DNA of 6,447 bases. Origin: Planctomycetota bacterium (GTDB lineage Bacteria; Planctomycetota; Planctomycetia; Planctomycetales; Planctomycetaceae). Below, one piece after another: positions 1 through 6,441 of this stretch. Both the position numbers and the translations under genes were made by a program. Location: the NCBI GenBank assembly GCA_013151585.1, contig JAADHY010000479.1:1-6447 (forward strand). Reading direction: 5' to 3'. Each line of letters begins with the position of its first letter. The first letter of the stretch is position 1. Under the pieces are notes generated by a model. That model was given only the letters and a program-made list of their open reading frames with translations. It was not told the origin of the DNA and searched no databases.

Positions 1-8
1 AGTGACCA

Positions 9-1181
9 TCATGTTGCGTACGTCCGGTCGAGCCTCCGATAGGCCGCCAACACGGCCCATTCGCCGGCGACGCCTGGCCGGGATCGACCATGGTCCATGC
101 CGATGAATCCCGAAAACTCTTGTTGAATCAAGAACGCAAAAACCCGCTCAAAGTCGATGACGCCCGTGCCCGGCTCCGTCCGATTCGGAAAGTCAGCCAT
201 TTGAATCGCCCCGATCCGCGTCCAACGAAGCCGGAGCTCTGTCAATGGATCGCGACCGGCCCGCCGCTCCCGGTACACATCGAAAACGAGTTTACAATAG
301 GGGCTCGCGACCGCGCGGCAGATGCGATCGGCGTCTTCCACGGACGCGATGAGCATTCGCCCGGTTGACCACTGGTCGGGCCAACCGGTTGGCTCGATCA
401 GCAAGGTCACGCCTGCGCGCTCGCATAGCTCGACGCAAAACCGCACGTTGTCGATGGCGCAGCGAACCTGATGCGACATCGCAATGCGCCGGTCGCGCCG
501 GCCGAGCAGCACGGTGATCGAACGGACTCCCGCCTCGCGGGCGACTTCCAGCGCCCTGATGATTTCTCGCTGCAGCCGCTCACGCATCTGGGCGAGCGGG
601 CGTGCAAACGAGGGCTGCTGATAATCGGCCCAAGCAACGAAGTTCGCCAGCGTCATCCCGTAGCGATTCATGGCGGAAACGATCCGCCGGCGCTTTGCGA
701 GCGGCCGGGCTCGCCACCCAACGTCTTCCACCGCCCCGAAGCCCTGATCGGCCAGAAAGGCCACCTGGTCGGCTTCGTCGGAACCCCCGAGCCGTGGAAA
801 AAGCCCCAAATGCGGCGCGTAACAAAGGCGGAACCGACCAGAGGGAATACTGCGCACCAAACGGTCTTCTGTTCCCTCGACAGCCGTCGCTCGCCGAGCC
901 GCTGTCCCAATCGTGGCCCCGACCAGCGTCAAGAAGCTCCGCCGGCTCAAAACCGAACGGCACTGCGAGCGAAAGTCTTCTGCGGTCTTACGATCGGCGT
1001 CGTGCCAAGGTCTGCGTCGGTTTCGCATTTCTCGGTTCCCAATCGGCTGGTCGGTCACCCGCAAAGGCGCACGACAACAGAGCCAGTCCGTCCTCTTCAT
1101 GAGCCTGTCACCAGCATGCCGCAGCGGCGGCAGAACTTCAAGGATCGCCGAGCTGATCGAGACGTTCCGCGCGATCCTCAC
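9..1181 (-). CDS. Tat-type hydroxypyruvate-isomerase-like TIM-barrel protein
   Basis: This protein has a sugar-phosphate isomerase/epimerase TIM barrel of the hydroxypyruvate isomerase (Hyi) type. Seen in the longest reading (390 residues from GTG 1181): a twin-arginine motif SRRSFL at residues 79-84, a short hydrophobic stretch, then the barrel from about 117 to 384. Recognisable blocks are LLIEP (E263), KLVFDVY (D301), IQMAD (Q327) and EPGTG (336-340), matching the metal-binding Glu/Asp/Gln positions of Hyi. The last acidic ligand, Glu in E. coli Hyi (GCEY), is Asp here (GMDHG, D363). The start is uncertain. GTG 1181 overlaps the upstream stop as GTGA, suggesting translational coupling, but it puts 78 residues before the Tat motif. 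ATG 1100 and ATG 1028 are alternatives, and none has a strong Shine-Dalgarno. The family assignment is solid, but the substrate is unknown, and export argues against a central-metabolism role. Confidence 0.88.
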   Translation of the reverse strand: MRIARNVSISSAILEVLPPLRHAGDRLMKRTDWLCCRAPLRVTDQPIGNREMRNRRRPWHDADRKTAEDFRSQCRSVLSRRSFLTLVGATIGTAARRATAVEGTEDRLVRSIPSGRFRLCYAPHLGLFPRLGGSDEADQVAFLADQGFGAVEDVGWRARPLAKRRRIVSAMNRYGMTLANFVAWADYQQPSFARPLAQMRERLQREIIRALEVAREAGVRSITVLLGRRDRRIAMSHQVRCAIDNVRFCVELCERAGVTLLIEPTGWPDQWSTGRMLIASVEDADRICRAVASPYCKLVFDVYRERRAGRDPLTELRLRWTRIGAIQMADFPNRTEPGTGVIDFERVFAFLIQQEFSGFIGMDHGRSRPGVAGEWAVLAAYRRLDRTYAT

Positions 1182-3106
1182 GAGTGCCCGACGAGGTCCG
1201 ATTCGGAATTGATCGCCAGGCTTAGATAGTGGTCGTCGACATACGCCATCAAGCGGCTCGCGACCAGACGCCGCAGCCTGCGCAGGATGTCGGCCGAGTC
1301 GACCGCAGACGACGGAGCGGCACTGCTCGCTTGGCTCTGCAACAGCTCGGTCAGCCGCGACAGCGTACAGCCGGCGTCACAGGCCAAATAGATTCTTCGG
1401 TCCAGCCCGGTCAGCAATGTCAGAAAACTTGTGGCACACGGGCGCGTGTCGTGAAGGATCAGCGTCCCGTCGCCGCGGTCGAAGAAGCGGAAAGTGACGG
1501 TGCCGGCGAGCTGTTGCCACCTTTGCGCGGCTTCGACGACCGGAGCCGCGTAACGGAGTGGTTCTCGCCCGTCCGCGTAGTCGAACTCGTGGTAGTACGC
1601 GATCTGGCGGAGGACGCTCTCGTCGAACGGATAAACGAATCGAAACGCCCGGTGGGGGCGCAGATTCTCGATCCCGTACCGCTCCGGCCACTGGAAGTAA
1701 GGCGAAAAGCGATCCGGCCGGACTCGCCCGATGGCCAGCGGCGGCGCCAAGTGAAACAGCGACGGAAGCAACTCGGCCAAAGGACGGTACTCGTCGGGGT
1801 CTTCGTCAGGAAACCCGTAGAGCAGGTTCCATTCCACCTCAACGCCGGCCTCAGTGAACCACTTCAGCGTGCGCAGGTTCTGCAAAGCAGTTGCCCCTTT
1901 GTGAATTTGCCGGAGGATCGGCGTGCTGAAGGTCTCGATGCCCAGTTGAACGCCACCCAGCCCCGCTTCCAACAGCGACCGCACCTGCTCTCGAGTCAGG
2001 TTCGGTTTAACTTCATAGATGAACTGCAGCTCAAGGCGAGCCTCACGCAGCATCGGCAGCAGCGAGCGAAAGTGCCGGAAGTCCAGGATGTTGTCCGCGG
2101 CGCAGGCACGCCGGACCGGGTAGCGGGCGGCCAAATGCGTGAGCTCGTTTTGTGCTCGCTCGGGCGACTTACTGCGGTAGCTCATCGTCGCCCCGTTCAG
2201 CCCGCAAAAGGTGCAATGATGCTTTTGGCCCCACCAACACCCGCGAGCGGTTTCAAAGAAGAACATCGGGTCGATCTCGTCTCGAAGCGGACTCTGCTGC
2301 AGCCGCTCGAAGTAGTCGTCGAAATCGGGAAAGGGCAGCGCGTCGAGGTTTTCCACCATCTCGGAGCCGACACCGCAACCGGTTGCCGATGGATCTCTGC
2401 CATCGTCCACGGGCAAGCAATCGCGACTTACCACGCCCGGCAGGTTGCCTGGCGTCCGGCCCGCCAGCACGGTTTGCACGAATCTGGGAAAGGTTTCGTC
2501 CGCCTCGCCAAGAAAGACGAAGTCCACCTGCGGAAACTGACGCAGCAGTTCGATCCCCATGGGACCCTCGCAGGCCGCACCGCCGAGAACGATCGCCACG
2601 TCCGGGGCAATCCGCTTGATCCGCCGCGCCAAAGCCAACGACGCCAGCGTCTGCTGGAACGACGTCGAAAACCCCACGACCGCGTATTGGCTCCAATCCA
2701 CCGCAGCGGCCGCCTGATCCAGGAACGGCCCTATGTGCCGCTTCAGCGATTGATAGCAGCGGAAATCGTCCCGAGACATTTCGGGATCGGCCGGCAAAAG
2801 CACTTCGCGGTAGAACGATTCGTCGTCGGGCAGGCCGTCGAAAAGGTCGAGGGCGAAAAGTCGCTCACCGCCCAACACGAAAGCAAAGCAGTCAGCGATC
2901 CAGGTGTAATGTTCCGTCCCAATCCGCTCGGCCAAATCGAAGTTCAAATACGCGATATCGCAACCGATGCCACGCCTTTTCAGTCCTGCTTTCAACAAGC
3001 TCAGGCCAAGATTCGGCCAACGCAGGTTGAAAAACGGCATGTTGAACAGCAAAACACGAGACATGGCTGGCACACTCGCTGGGGCGGCCTGCGCCAGTGA
3101 TTGCAC
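1178..3106 (-). CDS. B12-binding radical SAM enzyme, RiPP-maturation C-methyltransferase type
   Basis: This is a likely cytoplasmic cobalamin-dependent radical SAM enzyme of 642 residues. Seen: an N-terminal Rossmann-like cobalamin-binding region (about 15-220, with GFSTSF, VLGGAACEG, VDFVFLGEADETF) and no DxHxxG motif. The radical SAM core (about 280-500) has the cluster motif CWWGQKHHCTFC (C290, C298, C301; spacing x7 and x2), followed by GLNG and YRSKSPERA. That block is the hallmark I know from the RiPP-maturation radical SAM C-methyltransferase family (TIGR03975/rSAM_ocin_1 type), whose relatives act with PoyC-like peptide C-methylation. The C-terminus (536-632) resembles a PqqD-like winged helix, broken by a Ser/Ala-rich linker (590-606). 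GTG 3106 is chosen because GAGG lies 8 bases upstream; ATG 3064 would remove 14 residues and has no such site. The gene lies 42 bases after the PHP gene, and its TGA overlaps the next frame. Length and motifs look intact. No precursor peptide gene is visible, so the substrate is unknown. Confidence 0.9.
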   Translation of the reverse strand: MQSLAQAAPASVPAMSRVLLFNMPFFNLRWPNLGLSLLKAGLKRRGIGCDIAYLNFDLAERIGTEHYTWIADCFAFVLGGERLFALDLFDGLPDDESFYREVLLPADPEMSRDDFRCYQSLKRHIGPFLDQAAAAVDWSQYAVVGFSTSFQQTLASLALARRIKRIAPDVAIVLGGAACEGPMGIELLRQFPQVDFVFLGEADETFPRFVQTVLAGRTPGNLPGVVSRDCLPVDDGRDPSATGCGVGSEMVENLDALPFPDFDDYFERLQQSPLRDEIDPMFFFETARGCWWGQKHHCTFCGLNGATMSYRSKSPERAQNELTHLAARYPVRRACAADNILDFRHFRSLLPMLREARLELQFIYEVKPNLTREQVRSLLEAGLGGVQLGIETFSTPILRQIHKGATALQNLRTLKWFTEAGVEVEWNLLYGFPDEDPDEYRPLAELLPSLFHLAPPLAIGRVRPDRFSPYFQWPERYGIENLRPHRAFRFVYPFDESVLRQIAYYHEFDYADGREPLRYAAPVVEAAQRWQQLAGTVTFRFFDRGDGTLILHDTRPCATSFLTLLTGLDRRIYLACDAGCTLSRLTELLQSQASSAAPSSAVDSADILRRLRRLVASRLMAYVDDHYLSLAINSESDLVGHS

Positions 3107-3114
3107 TCGATCAG

Positions 3115-3118
3115 CCTC
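3115..3118 (-). promoter_or_regulatory. Ribosome binding site for the radical SAM gene
   Basis: On the minus strand GAGG lies 8 bases before GTG 3106, inside the 42-base gap after the PHP gene. The in-frame ATG at 3064 has no comparable site, so this favours the GTG start. It is a short match and therefore only moderately reliable. Confidence 0.5.
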
Positions 3119-3148
3119 ACGCGGAACCGGCAGCAGCCCCTGCCGGCA

Positions 3149-4777
3149 TCACGCTCGCGCTTCAACCCAAATCGGGCTCGACCACGCAAATTGCTCGTTC
3201 GCTTGGACCACGCGCACGTAATACCAGTTGTCCGCCTCGCCGTCGTCGATGTCGGCCAGTTCAAAACTGGTTCGGTAATTGTCGGCAAAGACGAGCCGGT
3301 GCAGCATGGCCGATTCTTTCGGAAACTCGCCCGTGAAAAGCATCTCGTTGCTTTCGGTCAATTGGCGGAAGGTTCGCGTGAGGGAGACCCGAGTGGGCGA
3401 GGTGAGCTGCACGGTGATTCGTGTGTCCGGACCGCCAAGCACTTTCAGCACAACGCCCTTTTGGGAATAGTCTTCAAACTGTTGTCGCAGGGCCGTGAAG
3501 GACTGAATCCGCAGATGACGGTCCGAATGCGCCACTATGCGGTCGCGTCGTTTTTCATCCAGCGGCCCGGTCACGAAACACGGCTGGAAGTCGACCAGCT
3601 TGCCCCCTTCCAAACAGATGTGAATCTCCCAGTCGCAGGTGCGAGTCATGTCCAGGGCGGGCCAGGGGCCCCACCCCCACTCGAACCGCACCGCGACCGG
3701 CTCTTTCCAGCTTGCCGAACTGGGTATCCGGTCCATGGGAAAGTCGCGATGAATGACGCGGTTGTTCTTTAGGACCTCGACCCGGTCGACCTGGTCCCAC
3801 CCTTCCACCGCAACGCTCAGCCGCCGCTCGCGCACGTACGGCAACTCTTGCCCCATCACTCGGCCGTTCAAACGGAAGTCCAACTCAATGCGGTCGCCCG
3901 AAACGGCGTACGTGCGGCGGTTCCGCAGGGCATCGAAGATCGCTTCGCGCGTCAACTTCTTGGCCCATACGGCCGCCAGGCCCTGCCGGTACGCGCCCGG
4001 ATACCCCAAATGATCGTCCGTGCTGGCGATGACGCCGATCCGGTGGCCCTGCGCGAGGTAATACTGCAAGGTGTTTCGCGTCCAGCGTCCGGCTTCAGTG
4101 TGCCGAATGTACGGTGAAGGAGCCCGGTCGTGCTCGGCACAGCCCCATTCCGAAAAGATTTCCAGCACCGGCGAGACTTCCGGATCCCGCCACTTCAAGT
4201 TCGCTCCACGATGACCCGCCCGATTGGCCGGATGATGGGGGATCATGATCGCGCCGCGCTCCTTTGCGAACGCCTGAAAGTGCCGCAAGTCGTTGATGCG
4301 CACGTATTCGGCCACCTCGACGCTGGGGAAGAGGATGTGATAGTCTCCCAAGAACGTCGAATGCCATTCGAAGCCGGGAATGGCGACGAAAGTGCCCGGT
4401 TTGTCGAACCGTCGCACCATCTCCAACACCTCGGGCCAGTGCTGTCGGGTCACTTCGAACCCGTCGAGCCATTTCTTTTCAATGCCCTTTTCGTAGTGGC
4501 CGATGTCCGGCCACCAGCCGTGCGGCGTGAAAGCGAAAAAGTCCAAATGGTTTCGCGCGATCTCAAACGTGCGCTGCAGCGAACCTTTGGCATAGCCCAC
4601 CGCGTTGTGATTGTGCAGGTCGCCGAAATAAACGCGGTAGGTGCTGTCCGAATCGTTCTGTTTTTCCGCTGCACGGGTCGCGGAGGCGTGGTCACTCATC
4701 GCCCACCAACTCGCCAGTCCCGCCGCCGCGCTGTGACGCAGCCACTGTCGCCGCGTCCATCCGCCTTCATTCGCCAT
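3149..4777 (-). CDS. Tat-exported PHP-domain (DUF3604-like) metallohydrolase
   Basis: A 542-residue putative exported metal-dependent hydrolase of the PHP superfamily. Residue numbers are from ATG 4777. Seen: a Tat signal (TRRQWL at 8-13, then a hydrophobic Ala-rich stretch to about 33). The PHP motifs follow: YFGDLHNH (H55, H57), FTPHGWW (H86), PGFEWHS (E137), IPHHPAN (H181/H182) and STDDHLG (D254, H256). These give a near-complete multi-metal ligand set. In motif two the usual Asp of TDH is Pro. After about residue 290 comes a beta-rich C-terminal part with LDFRLNG and, at the end, NWYYVRVVQ and WSSPIWVE, typical of secreted PHP/DUF3604-like proteins. The frame stays open upstream to 4870, but ATG 4777 is chosen because AAGGAG sits 6 bases before it and the Tat signal follows directly. 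It is probably the first gene of an operon with the radical SAM and TIM-barrel genes. The substrate (a phosphoester or other ester) is unknown. Confidence 0.9.
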   Translation of the reverse strand: MANEGGWTRRQWLRHSAAAGLASWWAMSDHASATRAAEKQNDSDSTYRVYFGDLHNHNAVGYAKGSLQRTFEIARNHLDFFAFTPHGWWPDIGHYEKGIEKKWLDGFEVTRQHWPEVLEMVRRFDKPGTFVAIPGFEWHSTFLGDYHILFPSVEVAEYVRINDLRHFQAFAKERGAIMIPHHPANRAGHRGANLKWRDPEVSPVLEIFSEWGCAEHDRAPSPYIRHTEAGRWTRNTLQYYLAQGHRIGVIASTDDHLGYPGAYRQGLAAVWAKKLTREAIFDALRNRRTYAVSGDRIELDFRLNGRVMGQELPYVRERRLSVAVEGWDQVDRVEVLKNNRVIHRDFPMDRIPSSASWKEPVAVRFEWGWGPWPALDMTRTCDWEIHICLEGGKLVDFQPCFVTGPLDEKRRDRIVAHSDRHLRIQSFTALRQQFEDYSQKGVVLKVLGGPDTRITVQLTSPTRVSLTRTFRQLTESNEMLFTGEFPKESAMLHRLVFADNYRTSFELADIDDGEADNWYYVRVVQANEQFAWSSPIWVEARA

Positions 4778-4922
4778 CGGTTTCTCCTTGTAAGCGTTCG
4801 GATGATGCTTTAGCGTACTGAAACCGACAGTCCTTCCGCAACGATCGCGCCGCGCGATGAGGTGGCTCAACGAAAGCCAGTACGGCGCAGAGCAGACCGA
4901 CGTCCGGCCTCGAACGGTTGGC
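4778..4922 (-). other. Spacer between the BNR and PHP genes
   Basis: This is the longest non-coding gap in the window, 145 bases between the stop of the BNR gene and the start of the PHP gene. It contains the PHP ribosome binding site and a small GC-rich inverted repeat at 4844-4858 (6-base arms, 3-base loop) with no T-tract on either strand, so it is not a convincing intrinsic terminator. A weak -35/-10-like pair (TTGCGG at 4841-4836, TACGCT at 4817-4812, 18-base spacer) is present. The gap could hold a promoter for the PHP-radical SAM-TIM operon, but this is not proven. Confidence 0.4.
4784..4789 (-). promoter_or_regulatory. Strong ribosome binding site for the PHP gene
   Basis: On the minus strand AAGGAG lies 6 bases upstream of ATG 4777. 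It is the best Shine-Dalgarno in the window. It fixes the start of the PHP protein just before its Tat signal rather than at the upstream in-frame start at 4870. Confidence 0.8.
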
Positions 4923-6392
4923 TCACGGAGCGAGCTGTCTCGGCTTTTCCCGATCGGATTTCATCTGTCGCGGCAGCATGAAGACCGCTCCTTGCTTGGT
5001 GCAGAAATACAGATGCGATTTCGAAGGCTTCCGTCCGTGACCGTCCGCCCAAAACGCGTAAAACTTGGGATGGGCGTGGACTGGACGACGCACGTAAGTG
5101 TGATTGCGGGGACTGTTTCCGGTTAGCCGTTTCATCAGCGACCAATGCGTTCCTTCGTCCCGGCTGACCCACATCGCCACTTCACCGCCTGGATTATAGG
5201 GCTGCGGGCCAGTTTCTGTGGGAGCGATGATCCGCCACGTTCCGTCCGGCTCCAAGTACAACGAGCCCATGTCGTAGTTGTTGTCGGATGTCATCGCCGG
5301 CCGGATTTGCCACTGCTGCCCGGTCCATCGGGCAATTGTCCACGTTCGCGGGTCGTTTTGCGGCCCCGCCTGATACCCCCGGCTCGTCAGATACAGGATC
5401 ACCGGCCGCCCGCACGCGTCATACCGGATGTCCTTCAAGTAGACGTTCAGCCCTTCGGTCCGGTAGTCGTAGACCAGGCAAGGGCTATCCGCATCCGTGA
5501 TCGGCACCTCCACTGGTTGACCGTCTACTGTTTGCCAGGTTTTGCCTCCGTCAGTGCTTTCGAGATAGTACAGGTTCGTTCGCCAATTGAGCCCCCGGCC
5601 GCGTGGATGCATGTTGAACGCCGTACCGGCTTTCTGCGAGGTGGCGGCACTGATCTGGTAATGGCCTTCTTCGATGGCAGCCAAGCAAGTCCACCGGCGC
5701 CAAGTGACGCCGTCACGGCTGGTCGCAAAAAAAAGCGTCCGCTTTGCCGGGGCACCGTAGATCGTGAAAAAGCAGACGAAACCGTGATCTGGCACGTACC
5801 ACACTTGCCAATACGAAAAGTTTGTGATCGGCTGAGGCCCCGAGTCCGTCAAACGCACGGCATGAACCTGCTCGAACTGATCGATCCGGTACGGCCGAAC
5901 GCTTCGATGGATATAAGATGGCCGGCTCCGCCCGTGCGACGTAGAAAAAACCCAGATGTAACCGTCCCCATCGACCGAAATGACCGGGTTGTCGTGGGCA
6001 TCGGACGTCTGTTTGTCCAAGAGGATCGTCGGCCTTGGCACCTCGCCGGTGGCGTGGTCGAAGTACGAGACCATGTGCAGCAGATGGGTGTTGCTATCGG
6101 CCGTGGTCCCACCGTAGCAGAAAAACGTCTTTCGCACCTGCGCGCAGTAGACGGCGAATGGCCGATGTTTGGCACAATAGGTCCCCAGCCCGCCACTGTA
6201 CTTGTAGACGTACTGATCGTGCGACGGCTGGTTCATGTACCAGATGCCGCGATAGCCGTCCGCCTTCTCGTTCAAAGTGACCTGACGCGACTGCCCCGGC
6301 CTGACAGTGTGTCTTCGGCTTGCGCCTGTATCAGCATGGACTGTCGGCCCCACCGTCAAAAACAACGATAGCGTCAAAGCGGACCACCGCAT
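4923..6392 (-). CDS. Secreted BNR-repeat beta-propeller protein, polysaccharide-lyase-like
   Basis: A 489-residue secreted protein of the BNR_4 type, a beta-propeller family that resembles ulvan-type polysaccharide lyases. Seen: a Sec signal peptide (hydrophobic 4-15, probable cleavage after VHA at residue 20). The conserved family block follows: GYRGIWYMNQP (46-56), YSGGLGTYCAKHRPFAVY (65-82), DAHDNPVISVDGDGYIWVFS (131-150) and SHGRSRPSYIHRS (152-164). There are Asp-box-like repeats STDGGKTW (279-286) and SRDEGTHW (410-417). H133 and H153 are 20 residues apart, with Y199 and R218 further on. From memory this resembles the His/His/Tyr/Arg active-site layout of propeller ulvan lyases (PL24/PL25), but I could not align it. 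ATG 6392 follows a G-rich stretch (6403-6398) and directly precedes the signal peptide. A role in extracellular polysaccharide breakdown is plausible. A binding or non-enzymatic propeller is the alternative. Confidence 0.88.
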   Translation of the reverse strand: MRWSALTLSLFLTVGPTVHADTGASRRHTVRPGQSRQVTLNEKADGYRGIWYMNQPSHDQYVYKYSGGLGTYCAKHRPFAVYCAQVRKTFFCYGGTTADSNTHLLHMVSYFDHATGEVPRPTILLDKQTSDAHDNPVISVDGDGYIWVFSTSHGRSRPSYIHRSVRPYRIDQFEQVHAVRLTDSGPQPITNFSYWQVWYVPDHGFVCFFTIYGAPAKRTLFFATSRDGVTWRRWTCLAAIEEGHYQISAATSQKAGTAFNMHPRGRGLNWRTNLYYLESTDGGKTWQTVDGQPVEVPITDADSPCLVYDYRTEGLNVYLKDIRYDACGRPVILYLTSRGYQAGPQNDPRTWTIARWTGQQWQIRPAMTSDNNYDMGSLYLEPDGTWRIIAPTETGPQPYNPGGEVAMWVSRDEGTHWSLMKRLTGNSPRNHTYVRRPVHAHPKFYAFWADGHGRKPSKSHLYFCTKQGAVFMLPRQMKSDREKPRQLAP

Positions 6393-6408
6393 CCTCGCCC
6401 CCCGAACC

Positions 6409-6427
6409 GCAGCGTTTTCTCCGCTGC
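6409..6427. repeat. Perfect inverted repeat in the leader of the BNR gene
   Basis: GCAGCG and CGCTGC form 6-base arms around a 7-base AT-rich loop. It lies 17 bases upstream of ATG 6392 and just downstream of the candidate -10 element. It could be an operator or a hairpin in the 5' leader. On the minus strand no U-run follows, so it is not a typical terminator. Short arms mean chance occurrence is possible. Confidence 0.4.
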
Positions 6428-6435
6428 AGCCACAC

Positions 6436-6441
6436 GTTATA
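6436..6441 (-). promoter_or_regulatory. Candidate -10 element upstream of the BNR gene
   Basis: The minus strand reads TATAAC, one base from the TATAAT consensus, in an otherwise GC-rich leader, 43 bases before ATG 6392. The -35 region would fall beyond the window edge, so the promoter cannot be completed here. Confidence 0.3.

Noticed and set aside
9..1181. TIM barrel as a DUF692/MNIO RiPP enzyme partnering the radical SAM enzyme
   Set aside because: The blocks LLIEP, KLVFDVY, IQMAD and EPGTG match the hydroxypyruvate isomerase family. I do not see the His-rich multi-iron ligand pattern of MNIO enzymes, and a Tat signal would be unexpected for one.
471..1229. Open frame of 252 codons on the plus strand opposite the TIM-barrel gene
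   Set aside because: It is antisense to a clear TIM-barrel gene, with Arg/Pro-rich low-information sequence and no domain. It is treated as a shadow frame.
1229..3100. Open frame of 623 codons on the plus strand opposite the radical SAM gene
   Set aside because: It mirrors the radical SAM gene almost end to end, translates to Arg/Gln-rich sequence without recognisable motifs, and is expected where G/C-ending codons on one strand suppress stops on the other. The minus-strand product has unmistakable family motifs.
3107..3148. Hidden RiPP precursor gene between the PHP and radical SAM genes
   Set aside because: The gap is only 42 bases and holds the ribosome binding site of the radical SAM gene, too little for a leader plus core peptide.
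3101..3772. Open frame of 223 codons on the plus strand
   Set aside because: It runs antisense to the C-terminal part of the PHP gene and across the gap to the radical SAM gene. It has no motif and no convincing ribosome binding site.
4812..4841. TTGCGG-18-TACGCT as a sigma70-like promoter for the PHP operon
   Set aside because: Both hexamers match the consensus at only about half their positions, so it is recorded only as a weak possibility in the spacer entry.
4844..4858. GC-rich inverted repeat ATCGCG-CCG-CGCGAT as a terminator after the BNR gene
   Set aside because: The stem is only 6 bases with a 3-base loop, and neither strand has a following T-tract. A chance palindrome in GC-rich sequence is as likely.
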